Shown: one piece after another, positions 1-8,780 of the stretch | Position numbering within the stretch: position 1 is the stretch's first letter | Layout of the letters: each line of letters begins with the position of its first letter | DNA from: an uncultured Clostridia bacterium | GTDB taxonomy: Bacteria; Bacillota; Clostridia; Christensenellales; CAG-917 | Direction of reading: 5' to 3' | Assembly: GCA_944360115.1 (NCBI GenBank) | Contig: CALVTH010000006.1 | Location: forward strand, 1 to 54,963 | Length of the DNA: 54,963 nt | Notes under the pieces: model-generated | What the model saw: the letters and a program-made list of their open reading frames with translations, nothing else | The model's database searches: none | Told to the model about the DNA's origin: nothing | Position numbers and translations under genes: made by a program

Positions 1-1442
1 TAGCCGCCCATATTCATCGACCCCGAATACACTTCGTCGCCGCGGTATATTCTGAGGTCCTGCTCGGCTTCGCGGTAGGAGACGGAGAAGTTGCGCAGGG
101 TCACATTTTTCACCGTGTAGGTTTTGCCGCCGTCCTTGCACCCCACGACCGCGGAGGGCAGGTCGCACCCCGTGGCGGTGATGTTGTACACCTCTATGTC
201 CGACATCTCGGAGCCGTCCTCGCGGTAGCCCAGCCATATAAGCAGGGGGGAAGTGATGTGGTACATCACGATGTCGTGCACGGACACTTCCGACACTTTC
301 GCGCCGTCCACCGATTCTATCGCAATGCCGGCGTAGCCGCCCGCTATGCCGGGCATGAAGAAATAGCAGTCGCGCACTTCGACATTCTTTATTTCGCCGC
401 AGGTCGCCGTGCCTATCTTGAAGCAGTTGGCGAGGGACATAATCTCGCAGTTTTCGACGAGCACGCCGTCCACGGAGTCGTCCTTGTCTTCCGTCTTTAT
501 GCAGATTGCGTCGTCGCCCGCCGCGATGAAACAGTTGGTCACCGTGGTGTTGACGCCGCCGACGATGTCAATGCCGTCGGTGTTGGCGACGCGGATGTTG
601 TTGTTGATTATCACGCGGTCGAACGCCAGCCCGTCGTTGTTCTCGGCGCGCACCGTCCACGAGCCCGCCTCGTACAGCTCGACATTGCGCACCACCACAT
701 TGACGCAGTCGTTGAACGCGAGCAGGTGGTCGCGTTCCATTTCGTGTTCCTTGCCCGGCATTATGCGCTTGCGGTGTTCCAGCACATACGCCTTGAGGTT
801 GAAGGTGTCGAGGGGATAGAAGAGCGAGGAGTCCTCCTGCGGGTCGCAGTAGGTCGCGCCGTTGCCCGAGATACGCCCGGGGCCTTCCACGACTATGTTG
901 CGCGCGCCTTCGGCGTATATGAAAGAATTGAGCGGGTGCTCCGAGCCGTCGACGCCGAAAGCCACATTGCACAGTTCGCTGTCCTGCGCTATGTGCAGGG
1001 TGACATCGGACAGCAGGCGCACGCTTGCGGCGGTATATTTGCCGCCGTCCACCAGCACCGTGCCGCCGCCCGCCGCGCTCGCGGCTTCGATTGCGCGGTT
1101 GATAGCGTCGCGGTTGACGGCGAAATCGGCGTCGGGCGACGCTCCGTAGTCGCGAATGTCGTACACCGTGCCGAAGGGCGCCGACGCGCTGCCGTAGACG
1201 AGATATTCAGAATAGGGGATGTTTTCGACGAACCAACCGTTTTCGTCGAGGCGGTACGGGCTGTCGAAAGGCGTGCCCGACACATCGAAAGAGGCTGCTT
1301 CGATGTACGGCACGGCGACGGCAATGCCGAACCCCGCGCCGAAAAGCACGACGACCGAAAGAATGACGATGATGGCGATTTTCCAGCCCTTTGAAAGTTT
1401 GCCCGTCCGTTTTGCGACGGCGGCGTCCGACGAGTTGTCCAT
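1..1442 (-). CDS. Membrane-anchored GH28/pectate-lyase-like beta-helix protein (3' end outside window)
   Basis: At least 480 codons run leftward off the window edge without a stop. The start is the ATG at 1440-1442. Residues about 20-45 form one hydrophobic segment (IVILSVVVLFGAGFGIAV), so the protein is exported and membrane-anchored. It is followed by the typical N-terminal strand region of pectate-lyase-superfamily proteins (DIRDYGASPDADFAVNRDAI, GGGTVLVDGGKY). The GH28 signatures NTDGIDIVGG and GDDAICIKTED supply the catalytic aspartates. The canonical GHG histidine motif is not seen (FKIGTAT stands there) and RIK is replaced by IAIESVDG. Family knowledge suggests hydrolysis of pectin-like polysaccharides; substrate and activity are inference. 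It is a single gene, separated from citrate synthase by that gene's terminator. Confidence 0.82.
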   Translation of the reverse strand, partial: MDNSSDAAVAKRTGKLSKGWKIAIIVILSVVVLFGAGFGIAVAVPYIEAASFDVSGTPFDSPYRLDENGWFVENIPYSEYLVYGSASAPFGTVYDIRDYGASPDADFAVNRDAINRAIEAASAAGGGTVLVDGGKYTAASVRLLSDVTLHIAQDSELCNVAFGVDGSEHPLNSFIYAEGARNIVVEGPGRISGNGATYCDPQEDSSLFYPLDTFNLKAYVLEHRKRIMPGKEHEMERDHLLAFNDCVNVVVRNVELYEAGSWTVRAENNDGLAFDRVIINNNIRVANTDGIDIVGGVNTTVTNCFIAAGDDAICIKTEDKDDSVDGVLVENCEIMSLANCFKIGTATCGEIKNVEVRDCYFFMPGIAGGYAGIAIESVDGAKVSEVSVHDIVMYHITSPLLIWLGYREDGSEMSDIEVYNITATGCDLPSAVVGCKDGGKTYTVKNVTLRNFSVSYREAEQDLRIYRGDEVYSGSMNMGG

Positions 1443-1552
1443 ACGGAAATTTTAGAGTATTCCGCGCGATTAGTCAACGGGCAAGCGCGTCGCGCGCTGG
1501 CGCGGGACGCGGACGGCGGGGCGAGGAAAAGCCCGCGACGGTCGACGGTATG

Positions 1553-1576
1553 AAAAACGCCCCGCGGCGCGGGGCG
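1553..1576 (-). terminator. Rho-independent terminator of citrate synthase
   Basis: A perfect 8-bp GC stem (1558-1565 with 1569-1576, loop GGC) is followed on the minus strand by five T. It lies 26 bp beyond the citrate synthase stop. Confidence 0.85.
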
Positions 1577-1602
1577 TGAATGTTGTGACGATTCGGGACG
1601 GG

Positions 1603-2973
1603 TCAGGCGCGTTTGTCGAGGGGAACATAGTCCTGACGGGGAGCGACCGCCGTATAACCGGGGCGTATAATTTTGCCTTTGTTGGCGAGTTCCTCTATTC
1701 TGTGCGCGCCCCAGCCCGCTATCCTCGCCACCGAGAAGAGCGGCGTGTAAAGTTCGGTGGGGATTTTCAGCATGGTGTAGATGAGCCCCGAATAGAAGTC
1801 GACATTCGCTGACACGCCCTTGTACATCTTGCGTTTCTCGCCGATGACTTCAGGGGCAATGCGGGCGACCTTCTCGTAATATTCGTAATCAGCCTGCAGA
1901 CCTTTGGCGTCGGCGAGTTTCTCGGCGTATTCGCGGAGAATGTCGGCGCGGGGGTCGCTTATCGAATAGACGGCGTGTCCTATGCCGTACACGAGCCCCG
2001 CGCGGTCGAACGCCTGTCCGTCGAGCAGACGGACTATGTAATCGCGTATCGCCGAGTCGGTGCAGGGCGTGGTGGCCTTAAGGTCGTCGAACATCTTGGA
2101 GACCTTGACATTGGCGCCGCCGTGTCGCGGTCCTTTGAGCGAGCCGAGGGAAGCGGCGACGGCGGAATAGGTGTCCGTGCCCGAGCTGGTCACGACATGG
2201 TTGGTGAAAGTGGAGTTGTTGCCGCCGCCGTGTTCGGCGTGCAGCACCAGACACAGGTCGAGGATTTGCGCTTCGAGGTCGGTGAATTTCTTGTTGGCTC
2301 GGGTGAGGCGGAGGAAATTCTGCGCAGTGCTGAGCGCGGGGTCGGGCTTGTGGATGATGAGACTGTTGTCGGAATGGTAGTGCGCGTAGACCTGATAGCC
2401 GTAGGTGGACAGCAGGGGGAACTGCGCCACCAGTTGCAGACTCTGGCGCAGGACATTGGGGATGCTTATGTCGTCGGGATTGGCGTCGTAACTGTACAGC
2501 GTGAGCACGCTCCTTGCGATGACATTCATCATATCCGTCGACGGAGCTTTCATTATGATGTCGCGCACGAAACTCTCGGGAAGTCTGCGGTACTCGGCGA
2601 GCATGGTGGTGAAGTGCTCCAGCTGCGCGGGCGTGGGAAGCACGCCGAAGAAGAGCAGATACGCCGTCTCCTCGAACCCGAAACGCCCCTCGCTTATGAA
2701 TCCGTCGACGAGGGCGCGTATGGGTATGCCGCGGTAGAAAAGTTCGCCTTCGCGTTCGACGCGGTTGCCGTTTTCGTCGATGTAAAATGAGTTGATCTCG
2801 CTGATTTCGGTGAGCCCCGCGACGACGCCCGTGCCGTCTATGTCGCGCAATCCGCGCTTGACATTGTGTTTCTTGTAAAGGGACGGCTCGATGTGATTGT
2901 TGCGCACGCAAACCTCGCTCATCTCGTCCATCCACGGAGCGTAACGCGCAACGGTTTTTTCGAATTTCTGCAT
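1603..2973 (-). CDS. gltA: Citrate synthase
   Basis: 456 aa. It condenses acetyl-CoA and oxaloacetate to citrate in the cytosol. Visible family motifs are HAEHGGGNNSTFT (active-site His region), GPRHGGANVKV and GIGHAVYSISDPRADIL. The chosen ATG at 2973 has a GAGGGGG ribosome binding site seven bases upstream; an in-frame ATG at 3027 has none and would add an unrelated Arg-rich stretch. No aconitase or isocitrate dehydrogenase lies next to it, so here it probably feeds a partial TCA route to 2-oxoglutarate/glutamate (inference). It is a single-gene unit with its own consensus promoter and terminator. Citrate and 2-methylcitrate synthases are hard to tell apart by eye. Confidence 0.96.
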   Translation of the reverse strand: MQKFEKTVARYAPWMDEMSEVCVRNNHIEPSLYKKHNVKRGLRDIDGTGVVAGLTEISEINSFYIDENGNRVEREGELFYRGIPIRALVDGFISEGRFGFEETAYLLFFGVLPTPAQLEHFTTMLAEYRRLPESFVRDIIMKAPSTDMMNVIARSVLTLYSYDANPDDISIPNVLRQSLQLVAQFPLLSTYGYQVYAHYHSDNSLIIHKPDPALSTAQNFLRLTRANKKFTDLEAQILDLCLVLHAEHGGGNNSTFTNHVVTSSGTDTYSAVAASLGSLKGPRHGGANVKVSKMFDDLKATTPCTDSAIRDYIVRLLDGQAFDRAGLVYGIGHAVYSISDPRADILREYAEKLADAKGLQADYEYYEKVARIAPEVIGEKRKMYKGVSANVDFYSGLIYTMLKIPTELYTPLFSVARIAGWGAHRIEELANKGKIIRPGYTAVAPRQDYVPLDKRA

Positions 2974-3065
2974 AGAACCCCCTCGGGTGCGACGGTCTCG
3001 GGCGGGAGCGGAACGGAGAGTCCGCAACGGGAGAAAACGCGCCCTAACGGAAATATTATTTAATG

Positions 3066-3094
3066 ATTATATCACTTTTCGTATACAAATGCAA
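3066..3094 (-). promoter_or_regulatory. Promoter of citrate synthase
   Basis: On the minus strand, -35 TTGCAT (3089-3094), a 17-bp spacer and -10 TATAAT (3066-3071). The spacer carries ACGAAAAGTG (3073-3082), a 10-mer that recurs at 26195 and 51174. The leader is about 90 nt. Confidence 0.85.
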
Positions 3095-3112
3095 CCCGCT
3101 TCCCGCCGCGCG

Positions 3113-3143
3113 AACCCCCCCCCGACGGGGCGGGGGGGGGTTT
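3113..3143. terminator. GC-rich hairpin between potD and the citrate synthase promoter
   Basis: An AA+C9 / G9+TT(T) inverted repeat around the 8-nt loop GACGGGGC gives an 11-bp stem. There is no long T tract on either side, so termination is only likely. It sits 59 bp downstream of the potD stop and would end the pot operon transcript. Confidence 0.5.
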
Positions 3144-3201
3144 GTGCGGATATGCGGATTCGTCGTCGCGGCGTGTCGCCGTTTGCGTCAGATTGCGGCG
3201 T

Positions 3202-4908
3202 TCAGTCCGCTTTCTTGTCGGAGCCGTCGGCGTCTTTCGCGGGAGCGGCGGCGGATACCACGCGACGGGGACGGCGCTTGAAGGCTTCCCTTGCGAAATA
3301 CAGCCCTATGCCGCCGCCGACGATAAGCACCACGGCTATGAGACACCATATAAGTTCCCACGGCGTTTCGGCACCCGCCTTTATGCGTTCCCACATCTGC
3401 ACGACGCGGTCGTTCGCCGAGCCGTAGTCGCGCATTATTCCGAGAGAATCGGTTATCTCGGCGTAGCGCGCCGTGTCCTCGAAGAAGAGGTTCATCGAAT
3501 CGGCGTCGACGATGTATTCGCCTTCGCCGTCCAGCCAGTAGCCCTCTTCGTCGGTTGCCGCTTCGAAGGCGGTGAGAGCGTCGGCGTCGCCGTCGAAGTC
3601 CGTTCCGTCGGCGTCGAGATAGTAAGGTTCGCCGTCGCCCCAGTCGTAGTAGAACACCAGATTGCCTTCCGAATCGGTGTAAAGTTCACATTCCTCGGAA
3701 GAGGCGTACCACAGATATTCCACATCGAGCAGGGCGGCAATGGCGTCGGGGTCGGAGCGCACCTTGTCGCGCGCCACCGCCGAGGTGTAGCAAATATAAC
3801 TGGTGTTGCGCGCCGCCGAGTCGGGACGGCACATATAATCGATGAACATCACGGCGGCGAGTTCGTTCCTCACGGTGGTGGGCACAATCCAGCCGTCGTA
3901 CCAGATGTTGGAGCCGCTCTCGGGGACATAGTAGCCGAGGGTGTAGTCTTCGGTCTCCTCGTCGTAGCTTTCCTCGATTGCCCACAGGGCGTCGCCACTC
4001 CACGCGAGGTCGACATAGACGATTTCGTTTATCATATCGTCCTTGCCGAAGTCCACTTCGTAGCCCGAAATGTGGTCGCGCTGTTCGATGAGTACCTTCT
4101 CGACGGCGTCGAGCAGGGCGTCGTCGGTGCTGTTGATGAGTTCGGCGGTGGTCATCTCGGTGTAGGGTTTGCCGAGCGAGGGGGAGTTGCCCTCGGGCAG
4201 CATACCGTAATCGCGCAGGTACATCACGGCGGCGCAATAGGTGTCGCGGATGCTGTCCTTGAGCAGGATTTCGCCCTCGAGCTCGGGATTGTTGCCGGCG
4301 TTCCACAGCACGCCCCAGCCGTATTTGTCCAGTTCTTCCTGACTGACCACGCTCTTGTTGTAGAGTATGCCCAGCGTGCCCCACATATAAGGCACCATAT
4401 AGTCCAGCATATTGCCGCTCGTGCCGTTGCCGGTCGGTATGTCGCCGAACACCGCGGAAATGGCGGTTCTGACATCGGGCTCGATGTTGCCGAGGTTGTC
4501 GAAGGTCATTCCGTATTCGTCCCCGAGGTCGTCGACGAGTTCGGTGAGGTTGCGGACATAACCGCCGCGCATGAGTTTCTCTATGGCGTATTCCGACGGG
4601 CAGATGAGGTCGACATTGGCGTCGCCTTTCTGCACCTTGGTGAGCATGGTTTCGTTGGTGTCGAAGGTGGTGTAGGTGACATCTATCGACCTGCCCGTCA
4701 CTTCCTCGTAGTACGCCGAGAATTCGTCTATGAGCGCGGTGTCGATATAGTCCTCCCAGTTGTAGATGTAGAGTTTGTCCTGTCCGCTTCCGCCCGTTAC
4801 GGTGCTTTCTCCGCCGCCGGAGCAGGCGGTGAGCAGGGGAAGGGCGACGAGCGCCACCAGCAGGACGGCGACCACGGGCAGGAATCTCTTTTTTGCGACC
4901 TTGTTCAT
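3202..4908 (-). CDS. potD: Spermidine/putrescine-binding lipoprotein PotD with C-terminal membrane helix
   Basis: 568 aa, the substrate-binding subunit of a polyamine ABC importer. The start ATG at 4908 overlaps the potC stop (ATGA). The signal peptide ends in the lipobox LTAC, so the mature protein is lipid-anchored. The N-terminal part is PotD-like (YIYNWEDYIDTALIDEF; DLICPSEYAIEKLMRGG; AAVMFIDYMCRPD). About 200 residues are extra compared with the usual ~350: an acidic Tyr/Asp-rich stretch (about residues 400-480) and, near the C-terminus, a strongly hydrophobic helix (LIWCLIAVVLIVGGGIGLYF) followed by a basic tail. The protein would thus be held at both ends. It is the last gene of the pot operon. 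Confidence 0.93.
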   Translation of the reverse strand: MNKVAKKRFLPVVAVLLVALVALPLLTACSGGGESTVTGGSGQDKLYIYNWEDYIDTALIDEFSAYYEEVTGRSIDVTYTTFDTNETMLTKVQKGDANVDLICPSEYAIEKLMRGGYVRNLTELVDDLGDEYGMTFDNLGNIEPDVRTAISAVFGDIPTGNGTSGNMLDYMVPYMWGTLGILYNKSVVSQEELDKYGWGVLWNAGNNPELEGEILLKDSIRDTYCAAVMYLRDYGMLPEGNSPSLGKPYTEMTTAELINSTDDALLDAVEKVLIEQRDHISGYEVDFGKDDMINEIVYVDLAWSGDALWAIEESYDEETEDYTLGYYVPESGSNIWYDGWIVPTTVRNELAAVMFIDYMCRPDSAARNTSYICYTSAVARDKVRSDPDAIAALLDVEYLWYASSEECELYTDSEGNLVFYYDWGDGEPYYLDADGTDFDGDADALTAFEAATDEEGYWLDGEGEYIVDADSMNLFFEDTARYAEITDSLGIMRDYGSANDRVVQMWERIKAGAETPWELIWCLIAVVLIVGGGIGLYFAREAFKRRPRRVVSAAAPAKDADGSDKKAD

Positions 4909-5732
4909 TGCACGCCGACCTCCTTTTCCTTGGCTTTCTGTTTGCGTATTTTCCACAGGTTGACGGTGAGAAGCGCCGCCAGCACCACCACGAAGATTAT
5001 GGAGAACACGGCGTACCAGAAGGGTTCGAGACCCTGCACGCGTGCGTCCGAATAGATGTAGGTGGACAGGGTGTTGATTCCCGTTGCCGCGCCTTTGTTG
5101 ATCTGCGTGATGATGAAGTCGTCGATGGAGATGACGAACGCGAGTATGAATCCGCTGACGATACCGGGGGTGATCATCGGGAACATGACGCGGGTGAGAG
5201 CGCGGAAGGGATTTGCGCCGAGGTCGAGCGCCGCCTCGTACACATTGGGATCCATGCTCTCGAGTTTGGGCATGATGCTGAGCACCACATAGGGGGTGCA
5301 GAACGCTATGTGCGCAATGATGAGTCTGAGGTAACCCTCGGGGAAAGCGAAGGTGACGAAGAATATCATCAGCGACACCGCCATGACAATTTCGCTGTTG
5401 ATGATGGGGAACTGGTTGACATTCTCCACCACGCGGCGGGAGCGGCGTCCCATGCTGTAAATGCCTATCGCGGCGAAAGTGCCCATCACGGTGGACACCA
5501 CCGCGGCGATGACGGCAATGAGCAGGGTGTTTTCAATCGCCGACCACAACGCGGGCGACTTCTCCGAGGTGAATATGGACGCATACGCCTCGAATGTGAA
5601 GCCGTTGTCGAAATTGAAGTTGGAGCTTCCCGAGAAGCTGTAGACTATGATGAGGATTATGGGCGCGTAGAGTATCGCCAGAATGACGAAGATATACGCC
5701 TTGCCTAAGATGTCGCCTAACTTTTTCACCAC
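4905..5732 (-). CDS. potC: Polyamine ABC transporter permease PotC
   Basis: 275 aa, an inner-membrane permease with about six transmembrane helices (AYIFVILAILYAPIILIIVYSF and later segments). The EAA-type coupling loop reads EAALDLGANPFRALTRVMFPM, which contacts PotA. Start is GTG at 5732 (a second GTG follows directly), with GGGGAGGT upstream. It overlaps the end of potB and the start of potD, showing translational coupling. It pairs with PotB as the membrane channel for spermidine/putrescine uptake. Confidence 0.95.
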   Translation of the reverse strand: MVKKLGDILGKAYIFVILAILYAPIILIIVYSFSGSSNFNFDNGFTFEAYASIFTSEKSPALWSAIENTLLIAVIAAVVSTVMGTFAAIGIYSMGRRSRRVVENVNQFPIINSEIVMAVSLMIFFVTFAFPEGYLRLIIAHIAFCTPYVVLSIMPKLESMDPNVYEAALDLGANPFRALTRVMFPMITPGIVSGFILAFVISIDDFIITQINKGAATGINTLSTYIYSDARVQGLEPFWYAVFSIIFVVVLAALLTVNLWKIRKQKAKEKEVGVQ

Positions 5733-6547
5733 AGAGACCTCCCCACGCCGACATTGTTATTCTTGCCTATCCTGTTCATAAGGAAGTTGGAGATGAGCAC
5801 GAACGCCAGCATCACCAGACTCATTATGGAGCCCACGCCGTACAGACCCTGGTCGAACTTGGTCTGAATGCTGTCGCCGAAGAGGAATATCTTGCCGTTG
5901 GACAGCAGTTGCGAGATGGCAAAGGTGGAAATGGTGGGAATGAACACCATCGTTATGCCGCTCATGATACCGCCGACGGAGAGGGGCAGGACGGTCTTGA
6001 GAAACACCGTCGAGCGGTCGGCGCCGAGGTCCTGCGCCGCCTCGATGTAACTCTTGTCTATGGACGAGAGCGAGGTGTGCAGGGGCAGTATCATGAAAGG
6101 CAGATAGTTGTACACCATACCGAAGAGCACCGTCCCCATTCCGAGCGTGACATCCATAGCGATGAAAATGGCTTTGGTGGCGAGGGTGCGGATGAGGAAG
6201 TTTATGCCCATCGGCAGTATGAAGAAGAGCACGAGGATTTTGCCACTGCTCATTCTGGAGAGTTTGTAGGCGACGGGATAGCCGATGAGCAGGCATATCG
6301 CCGTCGTCACCACTCCGACGAAAAGGGAGTTGCCGAGAATTATCAGACTGCTTTCCTCGGTGAAGAAGGTCTTGAAGTTTTCGACGGTGAGATTGCCGCC
6401 GTCGTCGAGGAAGGCGTTGACGAGTATCATCACCAGCGGCAAAACCACAAACAGCACCATAAACAGCACATAAAGGTATGCAAAAACCCGTTTTGTGATT
6501 TTGAACCGCTTGCGGGGCTTAGCCTGAACTGCGGTTGCGGATGTCAT
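5726..6547 (-). CDS. potB: Polyamine ABC transporter permease PotB
   Basis: 273 aa, the second permease subunit. A basic cytosolic N-terminus is followed by about six helices (VFAYLYVLFMVLFVVLPLVMILV first). The coupling loop EAAQDLGADRSTVFLKTVLPL is the EAA motif. The ATG follows the potA stop by one base and its ribosome binding site GGAGGTG lies inside the potA end. The order PotA-PotB-PotC-PotD is the standard polyamine importer arrangement. Confidence 0.95.
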   Translation of the reverse strand: MTSATAVQAKPRKRFKITKRVFAYLYVLFMVLFVVLPLVMILVNAFLDDGGNLTVENFKTFFTEESSLIILGNSLFVGVVTTAICLLIGYPVAYKLSRMSSGKILVLFFILPMGINFLIRTLATKAIFIAMDVTLGMGTVLFGMVYNYLPFMILPLHTSLSSIDKSYIEAAQDLGADRSTVFLKTVLPLSVGGIMSGITMVFIPTISTFAISQLLSNGKIFLFGDSIQTKFDQGLYGVGSIMSLVMLAFVLISNFLMNRIGKNNNVGVGRSLW

Positions 6548-6548
6548 T

Positions 6549-8144
6549 TCACACCTCCTCTGAAGAGCCTTTGCCCTCGGTTTCGGCGGGGATTTCGGCA
6601 GAGGTTTCGGCGGTCTCCGCGGCGGGGAAGTCCGCTCCGTCGGCGGCGGATTTCTCCTCTTCCGTCACGGTCTCGTCCACCACTGCGGGAGTCTCGTCCG
6701 CGGGGACTTCGGACACTTCGCGGCGCTCGATGAGGATTTTTTCGGGGGCGATGTTTATGCCCACGCGGTCGCCTTTCAGCCAGTCGTCGTCGGTGTCCAC
6801 GAAGAAGTCGTAGTAGTCGTCCGTGCGCACTATGCACTGATAGTAGCTGCCCTTGTAAATGGAACTGACCACCGTCGCGCCGATTGTGCCGTCCTCCTCG
6901 TCGTCGGTGATGATGACATCGTCGAAGTCCACCTGAACGCGCACGGGGGTGCCCGCTTCGAGGTCGGTCACGCAGTCGAATTTCGCGCCGCATATCCACA
7001 CCTGATTCTCGCCCGCGATTTCGGTGTCTATTTCGTTGATTATGCGAGCCTTGTGCATGATGTGCAGGTTGGACGGGCTGATGTACAGACCCACATTCGT
7101 GCCTTTCTCGCAGGTGACGGTGTCGTGCGCTATGAATTCGTTTTCGTTCGCGATGAGGGTGATCTGATAGTGGTCGCCCTTGAAAACGGAAGAGATAACG
7201 CGCGCGGTGAGGATGGCTTTCTTGTCGCCCGCGGGCAGGATTTCGAGGTCCTCGGGACGGATTATGACATCGATGGGCTCGTTTTTCTTGAAGCCCTTGT
7301 CCACGCACTCGAACACCGCGTCGGCAAATTCCACCTTGTAATCCTCGAGCATTACGCCCGAAAGTATGGTGGATTCGCCGATGAAGTCGGCGACGAAAGC
7401 GTTGGCGGGCTCGTCGTATATCTTTTCGGGGTCGGCAATCTGCTGAATGACGCCGTCGCGCATAACCACGATTTTGTCGCTCATAGTGAGGGCCTCTTCC
7501 TGGTCGTGTGTGACATACACGAAGGTGATGCCCAGTTCGCGGTGCATATTCATCAGTTCAAGCTGCATATCCTTGCGCATCTTGAGGTCGAGCGCGCCGA
7601 GAGGTTCGTCGAGGAGCAGCACTTCGGGCTCGTTGACAAGCGCGCGGGCGATTGCGACGCGCTGCTGTTGTCCGCCCGAGAGAGAGGACACGCCCCTGTA
7701 ACCGTAATCCTCGAGGTCGACCATTTTGAGCACGCGGTCGACTTTTTCCTTGATTTCGGCTTTGGTGTATTTGCGGTACAGCTGCACGGTCTCGCCCTTG
7801 CGGTTGACCTTGGTGCCGTTGGGTATGGTCTTGAGTTTGAGACCGAAGGCTATGTTGTTGAAAACATTGAGGTGAGGGAAAAGGGCGTAACGCTGGAACA
7901 CCGTATTCACCTTGCGCAGGTGCGGAGGGGTGTCCGTTATGTCCTTGCCGTCGAAGATAATCCTTCCCGAGGTGGGCATTTCGAAGCCCGCTATCATACG
8001 GAGCGTCGTCGTTTTGCCGCAGCCCGAAGGTCCGAGCAGGGTGACGAATTCGCCGCGCCTGATGTTGAGGCTGGCGTTCTTGACGGCGTCCTTGCCGCCG
8101 TAGGTCTTGGTCAGATTTCTGAGTTCGATGATGTTGTCTGCCAT
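6549..8144 (-). CDS. potA: Polyamine ABC transporter ATPase PotA with extended C-terminus
   Basis: 531 aa, against about 370 in well-known PotA. The nucleotide-binding domain shows Walker A GPSGCGKTT (residues 38-46), signature LSGGQQQR and Walker B VLLLDEPLGALD. A 20-residue insertion (IPNGTKVNRKGETVQLYRKY region) precedes the signature. The C-terminal half carries TOBE-type beta modules, one more than usual (IIRPEDLEI; VYIS-like NVGLYISPSN; GTPVRVQVDFDDVII; RVGINIAPEKI). It ends in a disordered Glu/Ala-rich tail of about 50 residues. The start ATG at 8144 follows AAGGAGAG; an upstream in-frame ATG at 8183 lies within the regulator gene. It energises PotBCD. Confidence 0.95.
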   Translation of the reverse strand: MADNIIELRNLTKTYGGKDAVKNASLNIRRGEFVTLLGPSGCGKTTTLRMIAGFEMPTSGRIIFDGKDITDTPPHLRKVNTVFQRYALFPHLNVFNNIAFGLKLKTIPNGTKVNRKGETVQLYRKYTKAEIKEKVDRVLKMVDLEDYGYRGVSSLSGGQQQRVAIARALVNEPEVLLLDEPLGALDLKMRKDMQLELMNMHRELGITFVYVTHDQEEALTMSDKIVVMRDGVIQQIADPEKIYDEPANAFVADFIGESTILSGVMLEDYKVEFADAVFECVDKGFKKNEPIDVIIRPEDLEILPAGDKKAILTARVISSVFKGDHYQITLIANENEFIAHDTVTCEKGTNVGLYISPSNLHIMHKARIINEIDTEIAGENQVWICGAKFDCVTDLEAGTPVRVQVDFDDVIITDDEEDGTIGATVVSSIYKGSYYQCIVRTDDYYDFFVDTDDDWLKGDRVGINIAPEKILIERREVSEVPADETPAVVDETVTEEEKSAADGADFPAAETAETSAEIPAETEGKGSSEEV

Positions 8145-8155
8145 TTTCTCTCTCC

Positions 8156-8689
8156 TTAAAAAGTGGGGGGTGACGCAACCCAAAGCACCACGGCGGTCTC
8201 CGCGGTGCGGTTTTCGAGGTAATGAACTTTGTTGCTTTCGTAATAGAAAGCGTCGCCTTTATGCGCGACAAACTCTTTTTTGCCGATGTGCAGTACGACG
8301 GCGCCCGCGAGTACGAAGCCGAATTCCTCGCCCTCGTGGGGCATGTCCTTGTCGAGCGCGCAGTGCGGAGCCAGCTCGAGTTTTATGGGCTCCATTTCGT
8401 TTTTCTGGCTGTTGGGCACCAGCCATGTTATGGTGTGAGTGTCGGTGACCTTCTCGAAAAAGTCGTCGGGCGAAAACACCACCTGCTCCTCTTCGTCCAC
8501 GGAGAAAAACTCCGCGGCGGTTGTGCCCAGCGCGGACAGCACATCCAGCAGAGTCTGAATGGACGGGGAAGTCAGTTCGTTTTCGAGTTGGGAAATATAA
8601 CCTTTCGTAAGTTCGCAGCGGTCGGCAAGTTCTTCCTGCGTCAGCCCGCATTGCAAGCGAAGGCGTTTTATCTTCGCGCCAAGTTCCAT
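8156..8689 (-). CDS. XRE-family regulator with cupin domain (polyamine-responsive type)
   Basis: 177 aa. Residues about 3-60 form a Cro/C1-type helix-turn-helix (IKRLRLQCGLTQEELADRCE, TKGYISQLENELTSPSIQTL). Residues about 105-175 form a small cupin (MPHEGEEFGFVLAGAVVLHIG, HKGDAFYYESNKVHYLEN). This is the PuuR-like layout known for repressors of polyamine genes. The start ATG at 8689 follows GGGAGGGG; longer in-frame starts would put odd Arg/Gly-rich sequence before the helix-turn-helix. It is the first gene of the pot operon, 11 bp before potA, so it very likely regulates its own operon through the repeats at 8781-8859 (inference). Confidence 0.9.
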   Translation of the reverse strand: MELGAKIKRLRLQCGLTQEELADRCELTKGYISQLENELTSPSIQTLLDVLSALGTTAAEFFSVDEEEQVVFSPDDFFEKVTDTHTITWLVPNSQKNEMEPIKLELAPHCALDKDMPHEGEEFGFVLAGAVVLHIGKKEFVAHKGDAFYYESNKVHYLENRTAETAVVLWVASPPTF

Positions 8690-8780
8690 AGCCCCTCCCG
8701 CTCCGCGCCCGTTCCCGCTCCCGCACGCCCGTGCGCCCTTAATATCGACGGGCGAGCACGCATACACGCGAGGACCTGTG

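Noticed and set aside
3142..5055. A 637-codon plus-strand frame opposite potD
   Set aside because: Composition is the mirror of the acidic potD sequence; no domain is recognisable and there is no promoter.
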